Source of the DNA: Bog-532 sp963742865
GTDB taxonomy: Bacteria; Actinomycetota; Actinomycetes; Streptosporangiales; Streptosporangiaceae
Length of the DNA stretch: 64,000 bases
Reading direction: 5' to 3'
NCBI GenBank assembly: GCA_963742865.1
Contig: CAVUNW010000006.1
Coordinates: 1 to 64,000 of the forward strand
The translations under genes were made by a program, and so were the position numbers. Position 1 is the first letter of the stretch. Every line of letters starts with the position of its first letter. Shown here piece after piece: positions 1 to 8,191 of the stretch. The notes beneath the pieces are model-generated. The model saw only the letters and a program-made list of their open reading frames with translations, was not told where the DNA came from and made no database searches.

Positions 1-33
1 GAACAAGTAGCCGTGGTCGGGGAGACTAGGGGA

Positions 34-795
34 ATGCCTGACCTTCCGATTCAGTACTTCCGCGGCCGTGACGGCGTTCAGCTCGCCTACCGCGAGCTCG
101 GGGAAGGGTCGGCCGTGGTACTGATCCACGGCTACTTCTCCAACGGCCTCGTCAACTGGGTGAACTACGGGCACGCCGGGGCGATCGCGGCCCGGGGGTT
201 CCGGGTGATCATGCCCGACCTGCGCGGCCACGGCGAGAGCGCCAAGCCGCACGACGCGGCCGCCTACCCGCCGGATGTGCTGGCCGACGACGGGTTCGCG
301 CTGATCGAGCACCTCGGGCTGGCGGACTACGCGCTGGGCGGCTACTCCCTCGGCGGGCGGACCACGATACGGATGCTCGCCCGCGGCGCGACGCCGAACC
401 GGGCGATCATGGCCGGCATGGGCCTGGACGGCGTGCTCAGCGCCACCGGCCGCAACGAGCACTTCCGCCGCATCCTGACCAACCTCGGCACGTTCGACCG
501 GCGCTCGCCGGAAGGGAAAGCGGAAGCCTTCCTCAAGAGCACCGGCGCGGATCCGGTCGCAGTGCTGCACCTCCTGGACTCCGGCGTGGACACGCCCCCC
601 GAGGCCCTAGCCAAGATCGACGTACCCGTCCTGGTGCTGGCCGGCGCCGAGGACGACGACAACGGCACGGCTGAGGACCTGGCCGCCGCCCTGCCGCGCG
701 GGCAGGCCGCCCGGATACCGGGCAACCACATGAGCGCGGTGGCCCAGCCCGATCTCGGCGCCGCGATCGGCGCGTTCCTCGCCGCCACCCCGTAA
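34..795 (+). CDS. alpha/beta hydrolase
   Basis: Cytosolic alpha/beta-hydrolase fold protein of 253 residues; substrate unknown. Visible motifs in order: the oxyanion-hole HGYFSNG near residue 32, the RGHGES strand-loop near 64, the nucleophile elbow GYSLGG with Ser at about 105, an acidic loop AGAEDDD near 213 and the terminal GNHMS carrying the catalytic His near 231. The length is normal for small esterase/peroxidase-like members. I chose ATG 34 because GGGGAG lies 8 bases upstream; an in-frame GTG at 13 would add seven residues. The neighbour is convergent and unrelated. Family is clear; the reaction is not. Confidence 0.85.
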   Translation: MPDLPIQYFRGRDGVQLAYRELGEGSAVVLIHGYFSNGLVNWVNYGHAGAIAARGFRVIMPDLRGHGESAKPHDAAAYPPDVLADDGFALIEHLGLADYALGGYSLGGRTTIRMLARGATPNRAIMAGMGLDGVLSATGRNEHFRRILTNLGTFDRRSPEGKAEAFLKSTGADPVAVLHLLDSGVDTPPEALAKIDVPVLVLAGAEDDDNGTAEDLAAALPRGQAARIPGNHMSAVAQPDLGAAIGAFLAATP

Positions 796-959
796 CCGGC
801 GCCGGACGGGCCGTTCCCTGTCTCACTCGCCCCGGATCTCACCCGGATGCCGGAAGGGCCCCGGTACAGGCCCACCGCCGCTTGCCGGGCCTGTACCGGG
901 CGCCCCGGATTCCTGTTGGTCCTGGCTAGTTTCTGGCACGGGCGGTCCGCGCCGCGATG

Positions 960-1394
960 CTAGAAGTCGGCCAGGTTCTCGCGGCTGCCGTAGGCGCACA
1001 GCCCGTACAGCGCGACCACGTCGATCGCGATGATGGTCAGTGCCCAGAAGGGATAGGCCGGGATAAAGAACATCATGTCGATGGCGCTGAGCGCGACCAC
1101 GGCGACGGCGAACCAGCGGGCCAGCTGGTTACCGGCCAGCACCCCCGCCCCCGCAGCCAGCTGCAGAACGGCAATGATGAGCGTGACCCAGCCCCAGGCG
1201 CGCAGGTCGCCGATCACGTAGTGCGCGTTGGCGACGAAGACGTGCGAGTTCGTGATCGCGGCGATGCCGTAGAGCATGTTGAAGAAGCCGTCGACGAACA
1301 GCAGGATCGACGCGAAGACGATCAGCCGAAAGCCGCGGCCTTCCGCGTGCCGGCCGCCCGCCCCGCTGGCTGGCTTGACGGTTGCAGATGTCAT
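960..1394 (-). CDS. small four-helix integral membrane protein (DUF7144-like)
   Basis: Protein of about 144 residues with four hydrophobic segments (LIVFASILLFVDGFFNMLYG; WGWVTLIIAVLQLAAGAGVL; WFAVAVVALSAIDMMFF; WALTIIAIDVVALYGLC) and a short polar N-terminus. This layout and the 'NMLYGI' stretch match a conserved actinobacterial membrane family of unknown function. ATG 1394 is favoured because GGAGG sits five bases upstream; ATG 1397 or a TTG at 1412 are alternatives. It is monocistronic, with intergenic DNA on both sides. Confidence 0.75.
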   Translation of the reverse strand: MTSATVKPASGAGGRHAEGRGFRLIVFASILLFVDGFFNMLYGIAAITNSHVFVANAHYVIGDLRAWGWVTLIIAVLQLAAGAGVLAGNQLARWFAVAVVALSAIDMMFFIPAYPFWALTIIAIDVVALYGLCAYGSRENLADF

Positions 1395-1546
1395 CATGAC
1401 CTCCCAGGTCAACGTCGCTGGACCCTCTGCCTCCGGTGCTCAGCCCCGACACCGGTCGTGGGCCCATGGCTGACCCTCACCATCACCCGGCGGCGAACGC
1501 CCATTCAGGGCCGCAGGTCCTGACGGCGGGGGCCGATCGGCAGGCA

Positions 1547-1708
1547 TCAGGCGGTTGAGGAGCGGCCGTGAGCGAGAGCCGCGTGCTCCTCGTCAGGAGA
1601 TCCCGAGCGGCTGTCACGCAGGGCCGTTTCGCGCAGGGCCGTTTCGCGCAGGGCCGTTTCACGCAGGGCGGTGTAGTCGCCGGTGTCGCCCAGAACCAGG
1701 ATGGGCAT
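1547..1708 (-). CDS. possible 53-aa protein with ALRET repeats
   Basis: A short frame with ATG at 1708 and a TGA stop, high GC3, reading MPILVLGDTGDYT and then three copies of ALRET plus ALRD. It lies in the roughly 320-base gap between the membrane protein and the MFS gene. I do not recognise it. It may be the end of a decayed gene or not a gene at all; the repeats coincide with a 15-bp DNA tandem repeat. Confidence 0.25.
   Translation of the reverse strand: MPILVLGDTGDYTALRETALRETALRETALRDSRSGSPDEEHAALAHGRSSTA
1616..1673. repeat. 15-bp tandem repeat, about 3.9 copies
   Basis: Unit GCGCAGGGCCGTTTC: copies at 1616-1630 (first base A), 1631-1645 and 1646-1660, plus a partial copy at 1661-1673. 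A unit length divisible by three keeps the antisense frame open (ALRET repeats). Confidence 0.9.
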
Positions 1709-1718
1709 GGCCCCGAAC

Positions 1719-2951
1719 CTACCGGCCGTTAGCCGCAGGCATAGGGGCGACGCGTTCGAGGACGATGAGGCCGGCGAACAGCAGGACGGCCAGGACGGTC
1801 AGGGACGGACCGAGTACGGTCAGCCCGGCCAGGCCAATCAGCAGCCCGATGAGCGCCGAAAGACCCGATCCGCCGGCCGCCGCCGCGCCGACCTGCCAGG
1901 CGATGACGTTCTGGGCGCGGGTGCGGCCGATCCGGCCCGGGGTCAGCCCGACCAGGGACGGGAACACCCCGGCCAGCGCGGCGCCGAGGACGGCGAAGGC
2001 GGCCAGCGTCGCCGGCGTGCCGGGCTGCCACCAGATCACCGCCGTGGCCAGCACGGCGAGCCCGCTCCCCCACCAGACGACCAGGGACGGCGGAACGGGC
2101 CGGGGCAGCAGCGCCAGCGTGATCCGGGCCCCGGTGAGGGCGCCCCAGAAGCCGAAGGTGGCGATCCCGGCCGCCGAGGCGGACAGGCCGAGATGCCCGC
2201 GGCAGAAGCTCGCCTCCCACTGACCGGCCGCCACCTCGACGCCGGTGTAGACGAAAAAGATGATCATGCCGGCCGTGACCACGAACGTGGACCGGCGCCG
2301 CGACCACGCGTCCCCCGGGTGCGCGGGCTCCGCCGCCTGGCCGTCGGCCCCGCCGCGGGCCGGCGCGGCCGCGGGCCGCGCCCGCGCGTCGCTGCGCCGC
2401 TGCACCAGCCACGAGACCGCGATCACCAGATCCAGGACGACGAGGACGAAGTAGGCCGGGCGCCAGGATGACAGCACGAAGGCGGCGGCGACCAGCAGCG
2501 GCCCGATGGCCGTCCCCACCCGTACGCGGCGTGCAGCAGGTTCAGCAGCCGCGGGCGCCCCGACATGCCGATGGCCGTAATCGAGTCCGCCGTCCATCAT
2601 CCCGGCCGCCACGCCGAGCAGGACCGCGACCACGAACACCAGCCAGATGCCCGGCGCCAGCGCGAATCCCAGCCCGCCCAGGGCGGCGCAGGTGCCGGCC
2701 AGGGCCAGCAGCGTGGGCACGCCGAACCGGCGGATCAGGGCCCCGACGAAGACGCTGACCGCGACGGAGCCGACCGTGCTGACCAGCAGGATGAGTCCCA
2801 GATCGGCGATCGGCGCCCCGAAGCTCTGGCGCATGGACGGCCAGGCGGTGCCGAGCATCCCGTCCGGCAAGCCCAGCACGACGAAGCTGCCCAGGCTGAG
2901 CACGTCCAGGCCCCGCCCGGGCCTCATCGCGGCCACGACACCCGACGCCAC
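1719..2951 (-). CDS. MFS transporter (FucP/Bst-like fold), locally frame-scrambled
   Basis: Major facilitator of 410 residues with about 12 hydrophobic segments (for example LGLILLVSTVGSVAVSVFVG near residue 51); likely sugar or drug permease. Residues about 123-147 read as a polar, helix-less stretch (YGHRHVGAPAAAEPAARR). In the +1 frame the same DNA gives SGRPRLLNLLHAAYG, the conserved segment expected there, and the frame returns at GTAIGPLLV. Two compensating single-base indels, near 2590 and 2520, are therefore likely, either errors or mutations. Start: GTG 2951 has GGAGG just upstream; ATG 2927 lacks one. Confidence 0.8.
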   Translation of the reverse strand: MASGVVAAMRPGRGLDVLSLGSFVVLGLPDGMLGTAWPSMRQSFGAPIADLGLILLVSTVGSVAVSVFVGALIRRFGVPTLLALAGTCAALGGLGFALAPGIWLVFVVAVLLGVAAGMMDGGLDYGHRHVGAPAAAEPAARRVRVGTAIGPLLVAAAFVLSSWRPAYFVLVVLDLVIAVSWLVQRRSDARARPAAAPARGGADGQAAEPAHPGDAWSRRRSTFVVTAGMIIFFVYTGVEVAAGQWEASFCRGHLGLSASAAGIATFGFWGALTGARITLALLPRPVPPSLVVWWGSGLAVLATAVIWWQPGTPATLAAFAVLGAALAGVFPSLVGLTPGRIGRTRAQNVIAWQVGAAAAGGSGLSALIGLLIGLAGLTVLGPSLTVLAVLLFAGLIVLERVAPMPAANGR

Positions 2952-3020
2952 CTGCCTCCGAGAGGGAACTTCCGGTTGAGACCGGAGGCCAGGCTACGGG
3001 GCCGGGTGGCCGGGCCGGGT

Positions 3021-3818
3021 TCAGGAGGGCAGCTTCCCGGGCCACATCCGCCGGTGCGCCTCGGTGACGGCGGCACAGCGCTGGTCCGTGGCGGGGAGCC
3101 GGGCAATGATGCGGTCGGCCGCCGCGGCCAGGCGGCACTCACCGCCGGTGATCAGGGGGCAGGGGCGCCCCGCCCGTGATCCGGGCCGCCGCACAGGCGG
3201 ACCTCATGGCCAGCCGCCCGCAGCCCGGCTATCAGGCCGTCGTCGAACCAGCTCTTCTGCTCGACCAGGATCCGCTGCCCGGTGACGTCCTCCGGCCAGC
3301 CGGGCATGCCCCCGGTGGAGGAGATCTCCAGGCACGCGACGCCGCATTCGTCGGTGGGCTCGGCCAGCGTCCGGCCGTAGCCGGTCAGCAGGCGCAGCAT
3401 GGCGCCATTGGTGAGGCTCACGACGGCGCGCAGTCGCTCGATGCCGGCCTCACGGGCCCGGTCGACCAGCGCCTCGAGCATGACCCTTCCGAGCCCGGAC
3501 CGCTGGTAGCGGTCCAGCACGGTTACCGCCAGCTCGGCCACGTCCCGGCCAGTGGGTACGTACCGGGCCTCGGCGACGAGGTGCTGGGGCTCGCCTGGCA
3601 GCGCGGCCACGATGCACACGGTGCCCGGCGCCTGATCGATGCGGGAGAACGCGGCCACCTGGGCCAGGCGTGGCCAGGCCGCCGTGGAAGCGGGCCCGGA
3701 ACGACTCCGGTGACAGCTCGTTCAGCAGCCGGGCGATGTCCGGGGCATCCCCCGGCGACGCCCTGCGCAGCAGGACCGCCCGCCCGTTCCTCAGCTGGTT
3801 CCTCCCCATGACCGCCAT
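3021..3818 (-). pseudogene. GNAT N-acetyltransferase, broken by two frameshifts
   Basis: Acetyl-CoA-dependent N-acetyltransferase. The ATG at 3818 opens MAVMGRNQLRNGRAVLLR and continues to the ESFRARFHGG motif typical of this family. Near 3660 the frame changes and resumes as MAAFSRIDQ, followed by ELAVTVLDRYQRSGLGRVML, the acetyl-CoA-binding R-x-x-G-x-G/A loop. A second shift near 3165, in a run of G and C, moves into a frame reading CPLITGGECRLAAAADRII and ending at TGA 3021. This tail looks like a small Cys-containing domain found after some actinobacterial GNAT cores. Joined, the product would be about 265 residues. Real decay or indel errors cannot be separated here. Confidence 0.7.
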
Positions 3819-3975
3819 GGGCGCAGGTTAAAGACATCCCGCCGGCCCGTACAGGGACCAACGGCCCGGCTGGCGTGACTCGGGCCGGCGAGCCCGCGGC
3901 CGGTGATATTTTTTACCGAAGGACGGGGCCGGGTTTCGCTGTAGTCGATTATGTGTTTGAATATCGTACTAGGAA

Positions 3976-3989
3976 CAGCGTATACGCTG
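3976..3989. promoter_or_regulatory. 14-bp palindrome upstream of small membrane gene
   Basis: CAGCGTATACGCTG is a perfect palindrome in an unusually AT-rich pocket, 30 bases before the ATG at 4020 and between two divergent genes. It is a candidate operator; the cognate regulator is unknown. Confidence 0.4.
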
Positions 3990-4019
3990 AGCCTGAGACC
4001 TACCCGTCAGGAGAAGAAA

Positions 4020-4237
4020 TGGGTCACCCCGTGGTCGCCGCTCTGCTCGGGCTAGGGGCCATCGGCCTCGCGGGCATGGTCGTCGCCATGGCCTGGAACG
4101 TGCACGTGCGCCAGTTCCGGCTGGCGGAGATGATCGGCCAGCGGCACGCCGCCGTTCCCTCGGACGTGCCTGGGCCCTCGGGCGTGCCTGGGCCCTTGGG
4201 CGTGCCGGGCCTGCGGGTATGCCGGATCAGGTGGTGA
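4020..4237 (+). CDS. small single-pass membrane protein with PGP repeats
   Basis: Protein of 72 residues. It has one strong transmembrane helix (residues about 4-25, VVAALLGLGAIGLAGMVVA) followed by a tail with collagen-like VPGPSGVPGPLGVPG. ATG 4020 is supported by AGGAG five bases upstream; an upstream extension to 3875 is unlikely coding. It overlaps the next frame (start 4219) by 19 bases, which suggests translational coupling. Function unknown. Confidence 0.5.
4160..4213. repeat. 18-bp tandem repeat, three copies
   Basis: Unit TCGGGCGTGCCTGGGCCC at 4160-4177, 4178-4195 and 4196-4213, with a few substitutions. It encodes the VPGP-type repeats of the overlapping small protein. Confidence 0.85.
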
Positions 4238-4891
4238 ACGGGACCGGGCACGCTGGAGCCGACCCAGGGGCCGCCCTGAGCGAGGGCGCCGAAGGTCCCG
4301 CTGCGGCCGGCCCGGCGTCTCCGGTGGTCATCGAGGGACCAGACATGGTGCTCATCGGCGAGCAGGCCCGCTACCGTGCGCGCCTGACCGGCGGCGGCAC
4401 GGTGGTGTCCTGGGCGGTGGGCGGCGGCTCGTGTCGCAGGCTCCCGACCCGGCCCATCCCGACGAACTGCTGCTGACCGCGGACCAGCCCGGGAACCTCG
4501 ACCTCATCGTGCGCGTCCGCAAGGGGCTGGCGGAGCGCCGGGCCACCAAGGCGGTCACCGCCGAGGAGGGCGTGGCCGCCCCGGCGCCGCCGTTCACGCT
4601 GCGGCTGTTCCTGCAGGGATGGACGCTGGTCGTCGTCGCGGTCCTGGTCATCGGGTTCGCCGGCGCCCTCGTCGCCCTGGGCAGCTTCAGCTCGTCGGAG
4701 TTCATCGCGGTGGCCATCCCGCTGCTCGCGCTGCTGGGCATGGCCGCCGTCGTCCGCGGGGCGGGCGATACCCCGGCCGGCCGGGCCGGGAGCGGACACC
4801 GCCCCGCCAGCACACCGAGGACCCGTGGTATGGCCTGCCGAACCACTCCTACCCCACCACGCGCGCCGGCGAGCCCGTCAACCACAACTAG
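4219..4891 (+). pseudogene. membrane protein with Ig/PKD-like domain, two frameshifts
   Basis: Reconstructed by joining three frames. Frame one starts at ATG 4219 and gives IEGPDMVLIGEQARYRARL..VSWAVGGGS, the pattern of a beta-sandwich (Ig/PKD-like) domain. Near 4430 it shifts to a frame reading VSQAPDPAHPDELLLTADQ and two transmembrane segments (LVVVAVLVIGFAGALVAL and FIAVAIPLLALLGMAAVV). Near 4780 it shifts again, to a frame ending EDPWYGLPNHSY and TAG 4891, recognised as coding by its G/C third positions. The product would be about 223 residues, an anchored sandwich domain of unknown role, paired with the small protein at 4020. Confidence 0.5.
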
Positions 4892-4929
4892 GCGGCGTCA
4901 GCTAGGCCGCGTTAGCTAGACGGTGTTAG

Positions 4930-5811
4930 CTAGGCCAGGCGCTGCGCGAGCGCGGCGGCGACGGCGGCCGGGCGCTCCCGGGGGACGAAGTGGCCGGTGC
5001 CGGGCAGTTCGGTCCGGTCGTAGGCGCGGGTGAACATGTCCGCGTTGCCGCGGCTGGCGGCGGCGATCTCGCAGCCGTCGTCCATGCCGAACAGGAAGCT
5101 GGCCGGCACGTCGATGCGCGGCCAGGTGTCCAGCCGGGCCTGAGCGGCGGCGTACCGCGGCCGGCCCGGAGCCGCCCCAGTGCCGTGCCGGCAGTAGTGC
5201 ACCACGGTCTCGGCGAACCGCGGGTTGCCGGCACCGCGGAGGACCTGCCGCATCTCGTCCTCGGGCAGGTACAGCGACGGCGACCAGTCGGCCCAGCACC
5301 GGCGGATGAACGCGGCCGGGTGCAGCGTGAAGGTCTCGGCGCCCACGTCGGTACACAGCCAGTAGCGGTACCAGGCCCGTTCGGCCTCGGTGAACCGCTC
5401 GGCCGCGTTGAGATGGCGCATCGGGCCGTACGCCGTCGCGATCGTCACCAGGCCCTCGACCCGGTCCGGCGCGAGGACGGCCACGGCGTGCGCGGTGCGC
5501 GCTCCCCAGTCGTGCCCGGCCAGCAGCACCTGATCGAGCCCGAGCGCGTCGAGCAGGTCGATGACGTCGGTGGCCAGCGCGGCGACCTGCCCTCCCCCGG
5601 CTTCGCTCCACTCTTCTGAACGGACTTGGCTGCGGCCATATCCGCGCAGGTAGGGCCGGACGATCCGCAAGTGCGGCGGGAGCAGGCCGACGACTGCATC
5701 CCAGGTGGCCGGGACGTCGGGGAAGCCGTGCAGGAGCACCACGGGACGGCCGCCGGGATCACCGTCCTCGAGGTACTCGATCTCGGCGACCGGGGTGTCG
5801 ATGAGCGGCAT
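4930..5811 (-). CDS. alpha/beta hydrolase, epoxide-hydrolase-like
   Basis: Protein of 293 residues with the order HGFPDVPATW (oxyanion loop), RGYGRS, GHDWGA (nucleophile elbow with Asp, typical of epoxide hydrolases and haloalkane dehalogenases), FLFGMDDG and GTGHFVP (catalytic His). The nucleophilic Asp, not Ser, argues for epoxide or C-halogen hydrolysis through an alkyl-enzyme ester. I prefer ATG 5811 (MPLIDTPVAEIEY), since the 21 residues from 5874 look non-conserved. Single gene; short GTTAGCTAG-like repeats lie just beyond its 3' end. Confidence 0.8.
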   Translation of the reverse strand: MPLIDTPVAEIEYLEDGDPGGRPVVLLHGFPDVPATWDAVVGLLPPHLRIVRPYLRGYGRSQVRSEEWSEAGGGQVAALATDVIDLLDALGLDQVLLAGHDWGARTAHAVAVLAPDRVEGLVTIATAYGPMRHLNAAERFTEAERAWYRYWLCTDVGAETFTLHPAAFIRRCWADWSPSLYLPEDEMRQVLRGAGNPRFAETVVHYCRHGTGAAPGRPRYAAAQARLDTWPRIDVPASFLFGMDDGCEIAAASRGNADMFTRAYDRTELPGTGHFVPRERPAAVAAALAQRLA

Positions 5812-5913
5812 GAACGCACCGTACTGCGGTACGCCCATCGGGCCGTGCCCGGGGCGAGGGGCACTCCCGCCCATGTCCGTTAAGTTTCCCGAAGACCGGC
5901 AGCGGAGCGGTGA

Positions 5914-6921
5914 TCAGTAGGCCGGGGGGACCGAACGGGGGCGGGCGTCGGGCCGGCTCCAGCCGGGAAAGGTCCAGAACGTGATGTTCCCGGCGGCCGG
6001 GATGCACGCTCCGGCCAGGAACTGCCGGGCCCGCGGGCTGAGCCGGGGAGCCTCCGGGCCCCGGGCACCCGCGGGTTCCGCCGCGATCCGGGCCAGTGTG
6101 GCCAGGCCGGCGGCGGTGACGAGGACTGCGACGGCAACGGCGACGGCGCCCGCCCCACTCAGCCGGGTCGTCTCGCCCAGCAGCCCGATGCCGACGGCCA
6201 GGCTGGCCATGGGGGTGACCACGCTGACCACGGGCAGGGTGATCATCGGCAGGCCGGCCTGGTAGGCGGTCTGGGTGAGCAGGAACGAGCAGGGGCCGCC
6301 GAGCGCCAGCGCGTATGTGGCCCAGGAGGTAAGGGTGCCATCAAGCCCGTGGCTGAGGGCGTGGGTGAAGGCCATGGTGGTCACGGCGATGCCGGCGTCG
6401 GCCAGCCCGGCGCCCACCGCGAGCAGGAGCGCCCGGCGGCGCCCGGCGGCGACCAGCCCGGCGACGGCGAACGGCACCGCGGTGAGGCCGAGCGCGACCG
6501 CGGCGAGCCCGGTGTGGTGCATGCTGCCGCCGTGCGGCGTTCCGGCGTGGATGGCCGGGACGGCGGTCAAGGCGACGAACGAGACGATCCCGGCCACGAC
6601 GGCCAGGCACGCGGCCCAGGTCCGCCAGCCGAGCCGCCGGCCCGAGAACACGCGCACGGTGGCCACGCTGAAGATGAGGGAGGAGGACATCAGCATCTGC
6701 ACGATCGTCAGCGGGCCGAAACGCAGCGCGATGGCGTGGGTGGCGAATCCGCTGAACTCCCCGACGATGCCCAGCAGCCACCACGGGCGGCGCATGAGCA
6801 GCAGGAGCAGGGACGGGCGGCCCGCCGACGCATCCGGCGCCCCCGCGGCCTGGTGCTGCTGCAGCGCGGCGCCGGTCCCGTAGAGCACCGCGGCGATCAG
6901 GGCCGCCAGGATGGCTGTCAC
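5914..6921 (-). CDS. DMT/EamA-type membrane transporter
   Basis: Integral membrane protein of 335 residues with about ten hydrophobic helices. It begins TAILAALIAAVLYGTGAALQ and has two related halves, as in drug/metabolite-transporter permeases found widely in actinobacteria. The first helix carries the small-residue YGTGAALQQHQA typical of the subgroup. The start is GTG 6921 with a G-rich ribosome site. The C-terminal 25 residues are polar and proline/arginine-rich. Substrate unknown. Confidence 0.75.
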   Translation of the reverse strand: MTAILAALIAAVLYGTGAALQQHQAAGAPDASAGRPSLLLLLMRRPWWLLGIVGEFSGFATHAIALRFGPLTIVQMLMSSSLIFSVATVRVFSGRRLGWRTWAACLAVVAGIVSFVALTAVPAIHAGTPHGGSMHHTGLAAVALGLTAVPFAVAGLVAAGRRRALLLAVGAGLADAGIAVTTMAFTHALSHGLDGTLTSWATYALALGGPCSFLLTQTAYQAGLPMITLPVVSVVTPMASLAVGIGLLGETTRLSGAGAVAVAVAVLVTAAGLATLARIAAEPAGARGPEAPRLSPRARQFLAGACIPAAGNITFWTFPGWSRPDARPRSVPPAY

Positions 6922-6957
6922 TGAAGTCCCCCGTTCAGATAACGACGGAACATCCCG

Positions 6958-6969
6958 CCCCCGCGGGGG
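6958..6969. promoter_or_regulatory. 12-bp palindrome upstream of the DMT gene
   Basis: CCCCCGCGGGGG, 36 bases upstream of the GTG at 6921 and in the divergent gap with the histidine kinase. It is a candidate operator, though in GC-rich DNA such palindromes also arise by chance. Confidence 0.25.
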
Positions 6970-7055
6970 TATTCCGTCGGGCAGATCACGATCACACCCT
7001 TGACGTTAGAAGCCGGCGCGGCGCTGGACCATGGGAGTGTCACCCCATTCAGAGA

Positions 7056-7069
7056 GGGGGTTAACCCCC
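7056..7069. promoter_or_regulatory. 14-bp palindrome upstream of two-component genes
   Basis: GGGGGTTAACCCCC is a perfect palindrome 63 bases before the chosen GTG start of the histidine kinase. Its position suits an autoregulatory or repressor site. Confidence 0.4.
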
Positions 7070-7132
7070 CTTTTGAGTCAGGGGAGGCAAAGAAAATCGC
7101 CCGGCGGCCGGCAGTCGTTTATCGTCAGGTGC

Positions 7133-8191
7133 GTGAGTGTCGGCACGCACACGGCCCGCGGCTGGCTGTGGGACGCCAGGTGGCACACGTTCCTGAGGTT
7201 CGAGGCCTTTCTCTCCGTGGCCATCGGGCTCTCGGTTGGCGTCGGCTGGGCGGCGACCGGCGGCGGCCACTTCTGGCCCCGGTGGGTGTGGTTCGGGCTG
7301 GCCGTCCCGCTGGCGCTGCAGGCCGCGATCCGGTGGGGCCTGCGCGCGCCGAAGGGCCGGCGCCTCCTGGCCACGCACTCGTCGGTGTCGTTCGTTCTCG
7401 CCACCATGCTGCTGGCCATCTGGCTGCTCGCCGGGGACCGGTACTTCTGGCCAGTGTGGCCGATCGCGGCCTTGGCCATCGTGCTCAGCGGGCACGCCTG
7501 GTTCATGCGGAACCGCGAGAGCGTGCGGGAACAGGAACTCGCCGACCGGGTGGACGTGCTGACGCGCACCCGCCGCGGCGCCCTCGACATCCAGGCCGCC
7601 GAGTTGCAGCGGATCGAGCGCGACCTGCACGACGGCGCGCAGGCCCGGCTGGTTTCGGTGGCGATGAGCCTGGGGCTGGCCGAGTCGCTGCTCACGACCA
7701 AGCCCGACCAGCTGCCCGGCCTGCTCACCGAGGCACGGTCCACGACGCTGGCCGCCCTGGATGACCTGCGGACGGTGATGCAGGGCATTCAGCCGCCCGT
7801 GCTCGCCGACCGGGGACTCGAAGGAGCGATCCGGGCGCTGGCCCTCGACGTCGCGGTCCCGGTGACGGTGACCAGCGGCCTGCCCGGCCGCGCGCCGGTG
7901 CCGGTGGAATCCGCCGTCTACTTCACCGCCGCCGAGTGCCTGGCCAACGTGATCAAGCACAGCAACGCCACGTCGGCCTGGGTGGACCTACGGTACGAGG
8001 CGGGCGTGCTGTCGGTCGTCGTCGGTGACAACGGCGTGGGCGGGGCCAGCCTCGACGGCGGGACGGGCCTGCGCGGCGTGGCCCGGCGGCTGGAGTCTTT
8101 CGACGGCATCATGGCGGTCAGCAGCCCGGCCGGGGGGCCCACCCTGGTGTCGATGGAGGTGCCGTGCGAGTTGTCATCGCCGAGGACCTAG
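7133..8191 (+). CDS. NarL-family sensor histidine kinase
   Basis: Inner-membrane sensor kinase of 352 residues. Four hydrophobic segments (about residues 25-125) have very short loops, so it has no large extracellular sensor and may sense within the membrane. The HisKA_3 dimerisation domain contains ERDLHDGAQARL, with the phosphoacceptor His at about 166. The ATP-binding domain follows with NVIKHSNAT, GDNGVGG and GTGLRGVARR. GTG 7133 is chosen because upstream residues are low-complexity and basic. The stop lies inside the response regulator gene (28-base overlap), so the two are translationally coupled. Confidence 0.9.
   Translation: MSVGTHTARGWLWDARWHTFLRFEAFLSVAIGLSVGVGWAATGGGHFWPRWVWFGLAVPLALQAAIRWGLRAPKGRRLLATHSSVSFVLATMLLAIWLLAGDRYFWPVWPIAALAIVLSGHAWFMRNRESVREQELADRVDVLTRTRRGALDIQAAELQRIERDLHDGAQARLVSVAMSLGLAESLLTTKPDQLPGLLTEARSTTLAALDDLRTVMQGIQPPVLADRGLEGAIRALALDVAVPVTVTSGLPGRAPVPVESAVYFTAAECLANVIKHSNATSAWVDLRYEAGVLSVVVGDNGVGGASLDGGTGLRGVARRLESFDGIMAVSSPAGGPTLVSMEVPCELSSPRT

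Noticed and set aside
1555..2471. Long Arg/Pro-rich frames opposite the MFS gene
   Set aside because: Composition matches high-GC antisense shadows; no start site or conserved domain.
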